Notes under the pieces: model-generated
The model's database searches: none
Told to the model about the DNA's origin: nothing
Seen by the model: the letters and a program-made list of their open reading frames with translations, nothing else
Shown here: one piece after another, positions 16,483 to 28,186 of the stretch
Numbering within the stretch: position 1 is the stretch's first letter
Layout of the letters: each line of letters starts with the position of its first letter
Origin: Adiantum capillus-veneris
Lineage: Eukaryota > Streptophyta > Polypodiopsida > Polypodiales > Pteridaceae
NCBI GenBank assembly: GCA_014529385.2
Contig: CM043953.1
Span: 93,189,342 to 93,253,341 of the forward strand
Length of the DNA: 64,000 bases
Direction of reading: 5' to 3'
Made by a program: the position numbers and the translations under genes

Positions 16483-17835
16483 GACTTGTCATGTTTCCTG
16501 ATGAATAGGATTAAGGTCCAGTAGGCAGAAGAGGCTGAAACCAGACCCAGAGCTTGTGCCAGGATTTCAACCTTTGCAGGCTCAGTTGCTTAATGTTTCT
16601 ACCAAAAGAACTGTTGACTTTTGTCAGGACATATCTGAAGAAGAGTCAATTGGTGAAGATCAATCAGAGAGGTCACCAGGCCAAGAGGATCCCTCACCCT
16701 ACAAGGCTCCCTCACCTTGTATAGTACTTGTCAAGAAAAATACAAGAAAGAGGAATATAGACTTCTCAGATGATGCAGATGTGCCAGAAAGTAGTCCCTG
16801 TGCAACTAAATGTAAAGCCAAAGAGGATGTGTCTTCTCTGGAAGACCCAGCTGCAACTGATGAGAGGCTGTTTGATTTTGCAGCATCTTGTGGTGCTGGG
16901 GACAAGTTTGATCTAGTTCATTCTATGTTTAATCCAAAGTTTGACATTGAAGACCTGTTAGCTCAGTGCAGTAATTTCTTGCAGTCCTACAGAGATAAGT
17001 TTGAAGTGATGGTGCAGGTAGGGAGGGTTGTTCTGCCCACTATGACTCTTGTGCATTTAAATGACTGTGGTGGAAAGGGACAGGGACTGAAGAAGTATAG
17101 GGAATTACCACCTTCTTGCCGACATTCAGCCTGCCCTTTGCACCAAAAAGAATGCAAACTCATTCAGGAAGCCTTTGGCTTTATGATTTACTTGAACAGC
17201 CTGTTTGGATTCCTCATGCAGAATCCTGATGAGGTGTTAGAGGAGCAGGATGCAGCACCAGATGAAGAATGCAAGGAGACAACTCATATACAAGAAGTCG
17301 AGGAGGTTGAAGATACAGTCGACCTTGAGGTTGAGGCAATTGAAGTACAAAGAAGTAAGATGCTCTCTGTGAAAACCACAGAAATCAAACTTCCATTGGA
17401 TGTCAGTAACTTCACTGAGAAGCATGCTCAGATGATGTTGCCTACTGTGTCTGACTTCAGGATTGGAGACAGGACCTATATCTTCTTACATGATGTGCAA
17501 AGCATCTTTTATTTAAGGGAGGATTTCTCCCTGGCTATTATTTCTAGAGTCCAAGAGGAGAGGAGTGGATTTGTTTCAGAGGATAGTAGTGATGATGAGG
17601 CAATGGAAACATCCAGCAATCCAATGGAATGCCTCCAAAGATTCTTTGAGAAAGCTGAAAAATACAAGGAGACACTACCTGATGAAGCCACCTTCCAAGC
17701 AATAAGACAAAGCCTAAGACCATCAACACGTAACAAAGAAGTGGAGGATTGGTTTAACCATTCAGGTCAGGGGTCAACTACATCTGTAGACCTGTGGCAA
17801 GAAAACCTCTTTCTGCAGGATGAGAGCTTCATGGT

Positions 17836-17902
<67 letters not shown>

Positions 17903-18421
17903 TGTCACTTCTGACATGATATGTGCAGTCTTGGATTGTTGACGAGGATGACTTCCATCGGCGGCGGACTCGAGAGTATCGTGGAAGGGATGCGGCCCTA
18001 GCGCAGTACCTTTCAAAGCTTTGCGAGTCGCCGATAGTAGTTTTTCACAATTCCATGTCACAAGAGGGTTCAATAGCAACTTACACATTCAAGACACTAT
18101 CATGCTTCTTGGGTGGACCCGTGCTGCCCAAAAGTGCAGATAAAGTCATTCTTGTGGACAAATGTGTTTGCTAGATATTGTTTTGGTTACTGCCCTGGCT
18201 ATACAGGTGGTCGGGCAGTGTATTACTACACCTACACAGCAATGGCACTAGCTCTTGGTAGACAAAACCCAGATGAACTTTTAGAGTATGGCAAACATCT
18301 CATGATTCGTTACAAGGGTGACATGCGAAAAAACAAAATTGAACCTTCAAAATCTTGATACACTTCAAGTAGCAATTGTATAAGATCATGTATTACATAA
18401 ATTTTGTACAATGTCATCCAC

Positions 18422-21377
18422 TCAGAGTATCTTTCTCCACTTGTGATTCACATACACCATTGTCTCTCTCCACCTTCGTTGACTTTCACGAGCTCCGAAG
18501 TTGTTGTATGCCATTGATCTTTTAACTTTTTGTTGTTGTAAATGTCTGATGGCTTGTGCTGTTGCTAAATTTTCCAAGACTTCTTTTGCCTGCATTCGAT
18601 GAATGATTCTACGATAGAACCATTCAAATAGTTCTCTCAAACTGTTAGCCTTGATTCGAGAGCCACCATGTCATGTGTGCCTGAAATAAGCATTTCTCGC
18701 CATGTAATGAGACTTTTCCATCCCTTGGGTATTCCATATTGCCGGGTTCCCATAATTTTGTATAAAATATGGTAAATGATTGAAGATGATGTGCTGGATA
18801 TGAAAACAGATTAGTTAGAATGTTTTACACTCACATATTTGCACATAAGAGAGAATGAAATACACGATAATACCATGTAGTGAGTAATCTGGGTGTCTGT
18901 CCATGCTGTCTTGAATGATTTTTTCAGAAGGTTGAGATTCTCCTTGAACTTGTTCATATCACCTTGTGACCAGTCATCTTTGTCGCACATCAAAAATAGG
19001 ATGTCTATTGATTGCCAAACCTCAGCCTTCGCGTTACGAGTAGTTGGTTCTTGGTCTTTGACTGCAATATGTAGCTTTTTCCAGCTCTGATACTCTACCT
19101 TGCTAACATAAGATGTGTTATATATTTTTCCATGTTTTGTTAGCTTCGGATCTCTTGTACCTTGGGGTTTAGATTAAAACCCCAAGGTACAAGAGATACT
19201 CTACCTTGCTAACATAAGATGTGTTATATATTTTTCCATGTTTTGTTAGCTTCGGATCTCTTGTACCTTGGGGTTTAGATAAAAACCTCCGTGCCTTCAC
19301 CCCACCGATGGATGGTTTGCATGGGACATTCTTCTCAGCAGTTGATCTCTTTTCATCCCGCTGGATTTTCACATTGCCACCATGAAGCCCCATATCCGAC
19401 AGTACCATTTCTAAGCATTGCAGGGCTACTTGTCGTTCTGCCGAGTTCTTAATCTTCCAAGCAAACCCGATATATAAGTAGACCAATTTCTCCACAATTC
19501 TACAAAGGGTATGCATTGTACAAATGTGGACATTCACAAGTGGTATTTTCAAAACCGGTCAAAAAGCAGGATCCTCAATGTGACGTGTTGGAGATTTTCT
19601 CCACCACTTTGGGTCCATGACCTTTGCAGGCTCCATGCAGAACAAACACGGCGACTTTGCCATTGCACCCATTCCACAATTATACATGCACTTTAATGTT
19701 TTGAGGTCACCTGCAAGATGCCACTGAACTTGAAAGTCTCCCCTTCCATCTAGACGTAGTACCTCTCCCTGGTTAGTCTGTCGATCAATCACCTCCGGAA
19801 TATTAGTTCGATGGAACACCCAATATAGAATCTCATGATCTTCTTTCTTTACCTGCAACACAAAATAAATGAGACTTAAGTAGATGTGAACATTTGAGCT
19901 TACCTGAGAATCTCGCTTACCTCAAACGCACCAAGCCACCATATGTTAGATTCTGATTGAACACTAAAATATAAAGGATCATCACTGGGACACTTTGAGA
20001 GGGCTCTATTCATTAAAGTAATAGTAACATGCTCTAGCTTTTTCTCTTTAACAAGCTCACACTCATCCAGTTTTAACACAAAATGTAATACCCCTCGTGA
20101 CTCTTCAAATGTGATGTTGTAAAACTCCACCATTCTCTTTTGTAATATCCACAGGTCCATAAAAATATTATTGAACTCATCATATGACATGTTTGCTCCA
20201 TGGCCACTGTAAGTTGCTTTAATATGAAAGGGCTACCAAGATAGTCTCCCTGTGCTTCGTTAAGCTGAAGCCTCTCTTTCCAAATACTTGAGGCTGATGG
20301 TAGAAGTTTGGATTTTATACCCTTCTTAACAAAGATGGATGAGACAGACTTTTGGATAGCCGAATATCCTCTTTTGCTTACACCAAGTGAATCAAGTGTG
20401 CCTTGTATCTCTTTTGCAGGCACTGAGTTCTTTGAAATAAAGCGGTCCACTACATTTCGTTGTAGGACCTTAAACTTCTTGTCATGTACTATATCTGCTG
20501 CCAGGCTTTTACTTATAAGTGGCTTCAATCTCTTTCCTATATTGGCTTTGGGGTCAATGTTTTCCTTGTCAGGATAGATTGAATCTCTACATGAAGACAA
20601 TGCATAAGTAAATAACAGAAAATTTGCTTCACTAACACTATTTAGGCACATGAAAACAATGCATAACAAGAAAAAATAAAAAGATTACTTAACTAAGACA
20701 ATGTAGCCAACCTAGAAGCATCACCTTAATGCTCGGATTCTTTCCTTGAGACCTCCCGATGCAACCTGCAATGTTTCAAGATTGCGCAATTTCTTCTTTC
20801 GGATACGACCACCCAAGATGGTGTCCTTCATTTGACAACTTCGCACCTTTCCTTTCAGTTCTTGTACCTCTGTTTTATGTTGCAAAATGGTAACCTGGTC
20901 TGTAGAATGTAAATGTGAAAGGCGAACAATCTCACATTGTTGAGCTTGGAGAATGCCCTTGTAAGTTTCAGCTTCTCTTGTAAGAGATTTACAATAACCC
21001 AGAAGGCCCTTTTCTCCATCACCAGCAAAGGTCAATAAGCTTGTAGGATTGACAAACGGTGGAGACGCATTAGTCATTGGATTCTTAGGGTAGAGAGAGC
21101 CTCTCGTCTAGATATCTATGTGTTTAGCTCCCTGAGCTCTGAGCGTGTCTATGGAAGCGGGAGGTATATGTGTGTTTGTTTTACTACGCTGAATCAATGG
21201 TTGGTACTCATTGTCCAAATCAATGTGAAGGTGATATTTGGCTCGTTTCTGGGTAACATTTGTGCCATTTGAGGAGTGCGCCATTAGCCAAATGTGCAGG
21301 TTTAATGGAAAGTGAATAGCGGCTTCGCCTTCGTCCCTCCATGTTAACCTCATTCCCTCCATATTGACGAGGTTCAT
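18422..21377 (-). pseudogene. Gene D: putative RNase H-fold (DDE-type) transposase
   Basis: Four exons on the minus strand: 21377-20725, 20586-19921, 19852-18874 and 18793-18422, all GT-AG. Phases fit if one lost base near 20232 and a 106-bp duplication in exon 3 are allowed for. The N-terminus has a coiled-coil-like segment (residues about 110-200). The core shows spaced acidic residues typical of DDE transposases: LKLDECEL, WHLAGDLKTLKCMYNCG followed by CLFC, HICTMHTLCRIVEKL, and a late Glu in NTQGMEKSHYMARNAYFRHT. A basic C-terminus ends at KWRKIL. In-frame stops are TAG 21108-21110, TGA 19559-19561 and a TGA between FRHT and HGGS near 18670. Inside a TIR element this is the best transposase candidate. 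The superfamily is not identified. Confidence 0.65.
19091..19281. repeat. 106-bp tandem duplication with an inverted junction
   Basis: About 85 bp starting tactctaccttgctaacata occur at 19091 and again at 19197. Between them, near 19176-19196, lies aaccccaaggtacaagaga, the reverse complement of the copy end tctcttgtaccttggggtt. It sits inside exon 3 of gene D and breaks its frame. The structure resembles a replication template switch. Confidence 0.85.
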
Positions 21378-21544
21378 TCAATGCAACTGAAAAGAGGATT
21401 ATCCCTCAATCACTACGAACGAATGTTCAGAAGAGTAAGGAATCTACTTAAAGTACACTTTTTGAACTTTTACTATGAAAGACCCAGCTCTATTATTTGC
21501 CATTTTTTCTAGAGAGAGAGTGCAAAAAATACATTTTCTTAGAA

Positions 21545-21577
21545 GGCCCTCCAAATGACCTCCGAAATTCCCTAATG
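21545..21577 (-). repeat. Right terminal inverted repeat of the 12-kb element
   Basis: Read in complement it starts CATTAGGGAATTTCGGAGG and ends ggagggcc, then continues ttctaagaaa. The right end of the small element at 39272-39304 shares this continuation. Confidence 0.88.
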
Positions 21578-22634
21578 CCACTGTGAGCCACCTCTAAAAG
21601 GTGATGGTATATAGATTCTCGGGCCTATCCACAACATACAAAGGCTCTATCAAGCCCACTTCACCAAATCACCAGGCACCTTCTAGATAGTAAACAATAG
21701 CAACAAAGTAGGGATATTTTTTTTAAACCAACTTTATCTTTCCACATTATGTACCGCCTAATAGTAAAGATACACCCATATCAACTGTAATAAATCAACC
21801 ATTTGTGTGTTCCTACCCAAATTCTTAAGTGAAGCAAAGTAGGAGTGCTTACAACACAACAGAGTAACCCTTTCAACAGAGGGCAGTATAGAGATCAAAG
21901 TGATACAGTGCAAAAAGAAATTAAGCAAGATAGTTCCACAAACCTGCGAAGGTTGCTCCATGAGCTCCATATGCATATAGTAAGCATCAACAAGCACACT
22001 CCTCTCTTTCAAATACCCACACTAAAACACAATCAAGGCTAAGTGAGGGGCAAAAAGCGGCCTCACCTCTTTAAATAGAAGCAGGTCGAGGTTGAATCAT
22101 GATGACGCGCAATGAGTAATATCTCCCATCATAACATGCACGATCCGACAAGTCACCATTCCATAAGGGTCACAAATGCAGTCCCCTCAGAGGTAGCTAG
22201 GAGCATGTAGCTTTAGGTCAAGGTGCATAGAGACAGAGAGCCAAATATGTGGCAGAGGGAAGGGGGGGGGGAGGGGGAAGACGATAGTATGGACGAGAAA
22301 CCGACATCGGTAAAAGGGGAGGAATTACACATCCACGTTAAACCTTACCATCACTAGGATACCTTTACAATGCACCCTTTATAAGGGTAACCTCCCATAG
22401 GGGGGAATATCGAAGGGGTAGCAAGGTGCAAAAAAGCACCTAAACTAGCCATCTTAAGTGGATTGGTGTCCACACCAGGAGAGTCCCTTGCGATTGAGGT
22501 GAGGGATTCTTTGAAGAAATGGTTTTTGTTTAAGTTGAGCTAGTGGGTGCTGCCAATCTTTCTAAGGGTCGCATTAAGTGGAATCTGCTTGATTCTTGTA
22601 TGGCTTTGAGGCAAAAAAGAGGGGCAGATGGCAC

Positions 22635-22672
<38 letters not shown>

Positions 22673-23003
22673 TCTTATGGAAATCCTTCAATTTTAAGCC
22701 AAAGTTGTCTTTAAGAGGTAAATGGAGAGCGGTGATGTGACTTGCCAGGAAAGTGGCTGGGGAACGAGGGCAGTACGGTTGGTTCCAAGAAGATATTAAG
22801 GATGGGAAGCTTGGCATGGTGAGCACGTAGCAGGGAGATGATCATCAAGGAGAGCGTCGCTTAGAGGACACGTTCGCAGGAGGGAGTGGTAGTTGCTCTC
22901 TCTCTCTCTCTCTTAGATGCCCATAGAGGCACTACCTCTATGGTGCAACCAGTAGCTGTGGACAATTGGGCCACATTGAGATGGGCAAGTCGCGAAAGAG
23001 TAG

Positions 23004-23072
<69 letters not shown>

Positions 23073-23445
23073 CTCGTGTGTTTGTTTGCAGCGGAGGTGC
23101 AACAGGGGATGGTGGGGGAAGGGGACGACTTTGGGCTACGAATGCCACTAGTGCAGGGGGAGATCGTGCATCGACAGAATGGAGCAAAGAAAATGGAATG
23201 GGTGGGCAGAAGGAGTTGTCAGGTGCTTAGCGGTACACTAGTAGAGGGAGGCGGTTTGCAACTGCATAGGCATCGGCTCTCTGTCTCTCTCCGAAGTGGA
23301 AAAGTAGAGCCAGTAGGGAGAAAGCAGAGCAACAAGGGCTGGCGATGGTAGCCCTCATCTCGCAATCATGTGGTGAAGCGAAGCCCTTGTGAAGAGGTTT
23401 AGGTACCATTTGATAGGACTAAGGCGAAGTTAGATAGAGGCGCCT

Positions 23446-23491
<46 letters not shown>

Positions 23492-23796
23492 TCCGTGTGA
23501 TGGCGCTGGCAAAGAGACACACACACACACACACACACACAGAGTTGGGGGAAACTTCTTTTGATTTTGGATTCAAAGATTCGATGAGAATCTTCATGAG
23601 AAATTAATTGGGTTTATGTGAATAGACCGAGTAGTAGGCCATGCCTAGATACCGAAGTGAGTACTAGTAGGATCTTTGCTTTCAAGGAACTTGTCTGCTA
23701 CATATTATTAAACGATTTAAGTTATAGTGAGACCACATTTCACTGATTTTTATTCATACCACAAGGAAAGCACGAAGGCAGTGAGGTCAACGTAAC
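21578..23796. other. Gene-free stretch upstream of the P450 gene
   Basis: No gene is supported. It holds (GA)n at about 22638-22669, a long (CT)n at 23008-23069, (TG)n(AG)n at about 23447-23491 and (CA)n near 23517-23541. Open frames here are read through the dinucleotide tracts and are artefacts. Confidence 0.65.
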
Positions 23797-23837
<41 letters not shown>

Positions 23838-23856
23838 TCCCCCCCCCCCCCCCCCA
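23797..23856 (+). promoter_or_regulatory. (CT)n and poly-C tract just upstream of the P450 start
   Basis: A (CT)n tract of about 19 units and a run of about 18 C lie 57-116 bp upstream of the P450 ATG. Such CT-rich tracts are common in plant 5' leaders and core promoters. A regulatory role here is inference. Confidence 0.4.
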
Positions 23857-23912
23857 ACCCCCAAAACAAACACACACACAACGATGCCACTGAAGCTTTA
23901 GAATCCTGAGGC

Positions 23913-25696
23913 ATGGAGGTAGCACTGCGATCGACAGGTGGAGCTGGTGGGGCGGCAGTAGCGGCAGCATTGGTCGTTACGGTGGTATGGATGGCAAGCG
24001 AGGTGATACGAAGGGGAAGGAGCCGGTTACCGCCCGGGCCATGGGGTTTACCGGTGATAGGCAATTTACTGAAGCTAGTGGGGGGGGAGCTTCCGCACAG
24101 GGCGATGGCGAGGCTGAGCAAGAAGTATGGGCCGATCGTGTTCTTGAAGCTGGGCGCCGCTCCCACCATCTTGGTTTCAGACTGCGATTTGGCCAAAGCT
24201 TGTCTCAGCGGCCACAACGATAAAGTCTTCGCCAGCCGGCCGTCCATGGAAATCACGCGGCGCCTCTGCTTTGGCCAGTGCGCAGGCATCGCGATGGCGC
24301 CCTTCGGCGAGGAGTGGCGGCAAGCACGCAGGCTCTGCAGCATGCAGCTCTTCACTACACGGCGTGTGAACGAATTCCAGACCTCGCGCAAGAGCGAAAT
24401 TATCACACTGGTGCGCAGGATCGAACGCCAGATCGGCGACCCTGTGAACGTCACCCAAGCCATAGCCACCCTATCAGAGTCTATCACGTGTAAGATGTTG
24501 CTGGGCAAGTCGTTGGCAGAGGTAGGCGATGAGAAGCTTGGCATTGACATGCAAATGCTGGTGCACCGCATGACCGAGCTCTTCCACATACCCATAATCG
24601 GTGACTTCATTCCGGCCTTAGAATTCTTGGATCGTAAGACTAAGGTTGCTTTGGATGAGGTTCACACGGGTTTCGATACCCTCATCTCCAAGCTCATCCA
24701 TGAACGTCAACAACGCCCCCTAGGATCGCCCCAAGTCATCTTGGATGTCTTGCTCGACAACCTTGACGCAAACAGGGCCAAGACTATTATGATGGTATGC
24801 CCTTCCCGTTCCTTTCTTTTCTAGCTTTCTCATATTATGTTGTTTTTTTTAAATTTTAAAACCATAAGCGCAGTGAATTTGTATTAGAAGATCAAAAAAT
24901 TACAACACATCATCAAGGCCCAGAGACATAGTCCAGGAATACGTAGAGTGTTGGGGGGAACCAGAGATACCAAGGATACATAGCTGCTGGGGGAAACCAG
25001 AGTTACTAGGGATACATAGCTCTAGGGAAAAATCAAAAACATATACATAGCATCAGGTAGCAGTGAATCAAACAAAAGACTTTTACATCCCAGCACATTT
25101 GTCGATCTCAGTTTGGAGCCTTTCCAGATAATAGTACCCTTTGTTGCTCCCGTCTTCAAGCTCAACTATCTCAATATCAATTTCATTTTCCCACAAGTGC
25201 ACCTGATCATAGAAGTACTTGGAGTCTTTGAGGATCTCCTTCTTGGTCCTGTACAAGGTCACTTGCCTCATCTACGTGTGCATCATGTATGCACAATCGT
25301 TTTTATGATCTTATATTATGACGTGACATGCATTCCCCAGGTTGTCCAAGTTTAGGGCCCGTCCAAGTTTAGTTTTTGATTTGACTCTTGCGGCTCCGAT
25401 CTCCTCGGCTTTCGTGCTTGAACTTCATCGCCGTTGATCCCAATACCCTCCCCTCTCAAATATAGGTGTTACTTTTGCATGATGGAGCTGATGGTTATAT
25501 TGTCTTGTGGGTGACTACCATGGGTCTATACCTTGCACTTTCCTTTAAGGGTGAATCTGGGCTTATCCTGGATTCATCTAGGTATGTATATATATATATA
25601 TATATATATATAGGTGTTACTTAGTATTGAGGGTCTACGCATCTCGAGCCTGCGATGGAAATCTATGACCACGTGATCAGGTCTGGTCTAGGAGGT

Positions 25697-25734
<38 letters not shown>

Positions 25735-25761
25735 GCACACGATCAGGTCTGGTCCAGGAGG

Positions 25762-25802
<41 letters not shown>

Positions 25803-27978
25803 GATTCGATTCACATTAAAAGAAATCGCTCCCTCTTTTTTTCTCTTTGCTCTCTCTCTCTCTCTCTCTTCCAAGTGCTCAGATCCTTGCCTTCATCGAC
25901 TTTTCTTTTGATGTCAGAGATACCTTTTAATTCAAGCCATAAGTAAAATTGGCACGACTTTCTTTCTCAATGATTCAATACTTCACATCATACTATACTA
26001 TGTAGACATACCGGGTCAAAGTCGGATTCATTAATTAATTTGTTGGAAAGATTCTCACTATATCTTAACTTTTTAGACGATCGCTCAGCTGGAGCTGGTG
26101 CACACGCCCTACTTGTCCTCCCCTCCCCCTCCCCGGCCTGCATTTGCTTACAGGTAAATACGCCATTGAAGTGTTTTTGGCAGAGCTGCCAAAAGGAGCG
26201 GTCACCTGCGTCTGGTAAGCGTTTGTAGAGGCGTGCGAACTCGAGCACGATTCTTGACAGATCCATCGCTTGCTCGTGTGCGTTGCCTTGTCCAAACATT
26301 GCTACAGCAATACAATGCCAGTCTGGTATTGGGTGCGCGCAACCATGCAGCCATGGAGTATGCTCGGGAAGACAGAGATGCGCAGGGCAGCATTCGCCTT
26401 GCGCCAAGGGGAGCATGGTGCAGAGGGAGACAGAGAGAGACAGACATCGCGCACCACAACATTCCCCTTGGAACTGTCCCTTCCCTTCTCTCTACTGGGG
26501 GCGCCATCTGCCGCGCAGGCTCCCTCTCATGGCATCTCTGCACAACTTGCCCATGGAGACCCTTCCAACACGACCCCATCCCTTCTCTCTGTTGCGGGCG
26601 CCATCTGGCGCGCACGCTCCCATCTCTGCAGAACTTCCCCATGCACAGCCTTCCAGCACAAGCGCAGGCTCAACACACCAAGAATCTCTCCCTCGCTCAC
26701 TGGAGTCCTGACACACGGCAACACAGCCGCCTCTCTCTCTCTCTCTCTGCCAATCTCTCTCCTCCACGTGATGGCTGCGCGTTTTTTCCCTCAGAGTTGG
26801 TTGAGCATCTTAGGAGATTCTATCTAATGTGTCCTGCTTTCCAAAATTAGGGACACATTGGGTCTAACATACTTTCATTAATTAATTTCCTCCGGAGATT
26901 CCCTTCGAGTTTAAGTGTTGTCTCCATTGCACCCGGTGCACGCGTCGTCTCCCCTTGGTGCCCGCGCCACCCTCAGTATGCAGCTCGGTGTGCGCCGTCT
27001 CCCCTTGCTACGTGTGCCACTCTCTGCATGGAGATCTTGGACAGCTCCACCAAGCTCTTCTCCCTACGCTCGGACTGCCACCCCCCACACTCTACCTGCG
27101 TTGCATCCGTGCGTGCATGGGGCAACTCCACAATACGCAATCCCTGCCTGCAACTGAGAGTACACACACACTGCGCCCGCAGTGCCACCCTCCACACCCT
27201 ACCTGCCTTGCATCCGTGCGTGCATGGGGCAGCTCCAGAACACGCAATGCCTGCCTGCAACACAGACACACACACAGTGCGCGCGCACTGCCACCCTTCC
27301 ATGCCCTACCTCCTTTGCATCCGTGCGTGCACGCAATCCCTTTTCCCCATATGAGGCCTCCAATCCTGGGCGCACACACACTGTCTCTCTCTATCGCGAC
27401 ACGCGGCATATTTTTTTTTCTCTCTCCCTCTCTCTCTACGTGCCTTGCCCTCCCATTTTCTTATCCAGCCTTTTAGAGAAGCATCTTCCCACATTCTAAT
27501 TAATGTGTCCTGCTGCCAAGATTGCAACCACATTGCGACCACATACTCGGTCTACAGTCTAATTATACGGAATCTTGCTAGATCCTCCTCCCCCCCTCGC
27601 GTCCACCATTAAAAAAAAAAATCCTCTCTCTTCCCTCTGCGCTCTCGTGTGCTTTGACATGGTTGGTCGAGCCCTACTACTTGCACGGCCACGGACAGCA
27701 GGTCCTCCAGCTCCATCGTGAGCGTCCTCACTTGTCGCCTCCTCCGATTCCTCTCCTACCAGATGACAACAACAGCCACCTTCGCCCCCCTTCCGTTCTG
27801 CCTGCTCCACCCCCCTTCCGTTCTGCGCCTGCGCTCTTGCATTCTCACCCCCGACCCCTGTAGCTCCTCCTCATCACGTCTTGCCCCCCAGGCCCTGCCG
27901 GTTCTGCTGCACGCAATGCTGGTCCCAACGCCTGCGTTGTTCGAAGGTTGCTTCCCTTAGGCTCATCTGGGCCTACGG

Positions 27979-28042
<64 letters not shown>

Positions 28043-28144
28043 CCACGTGCCAAGCTCTCTCTCTTTCCCTCTCTGTCATAACAGGCCTTGAGTAACTCTC
28101 CTCGTTGGATATTTCCCACGACGTTAAAATTCTCTTCTTCTTCT

Positions 28145-28186
<42 letters not shown>

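Larger units (their letters stand above)
15914..16508. repeat. Intron 1 of gene C: microsatellites and two hairpins
   Basis: It contains (TG)n near 15962-15988, (CA)n near 16050-16083, (CT)n at 16217-16297, (CA)n near 16371-16397 and (GA)n at 16432-16480, plus hairpin motifs 3 and 4. Confidence 0.75.
15865..18358 (+). pseudogene. Gene C of the 12-kb element, unknown function
   Basis: Three exons are proposed: 15865-15913 (MEETPPLQFLQTPPTKG), 16509-17833 and 17929-18358. The first two join in phase, which is why the upstream ATG is preferred over a non-ATG start near 16556. The product is about 600 residues. The N-terminus is Pro- and acid-rich with a basic KKNTRKR patch. A Cys/His cluster (SCRHSACPLHQKEC) lies near residue 225, a possible metal site. 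An acidic stretch follows, and a conserved-looking C-terminus contains CFGYCPGYTGGRAVYYY. Intron 2 is mostly (CT)n. One extra base near 18165 shifts the frame inside VDK/VFARYCFGY, so this copy is broken. I do not recognise the family. Confidence 0.65.
9584..21577. mobile_element. 12-kb TIR element with four genes, one an H3/ULP1/FCP1 fusion
   Basis: The ends are 33-bp inverted repeats starting CATTAGG, 30 of 33 positions alike (9584-9616 and 21545-21577), giving 11994 bp. Inside are four spliced genes in alternating orientation: A (+) 9937, B (-) to 14350, C (+) 15865 and D (-) to 21377. D looks like the transposase. The same ends bound the 935-bp element at 38370-39304. I know of no described superfamily with this gene set. 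Each gene carries at least one nonsense codon or frameshift, so this copy is probably inactive. No target-site duplication is visible at its flanks. Confidence 0.8.

Noticed and set aside
9584-21577. Classification as a Helitron or Polinton
   Set aside because: There are clear TIRs, no Rep/helicase motifs and no family B DNA polymerase, so neither class fits.
26233-26850. 205-codon ORF and its antisense partners in the 850-bp element
   Set aside because: Several frames on both strands are open at once because of the GC-rich composition; changes between copies A and B do not favour any one frame.
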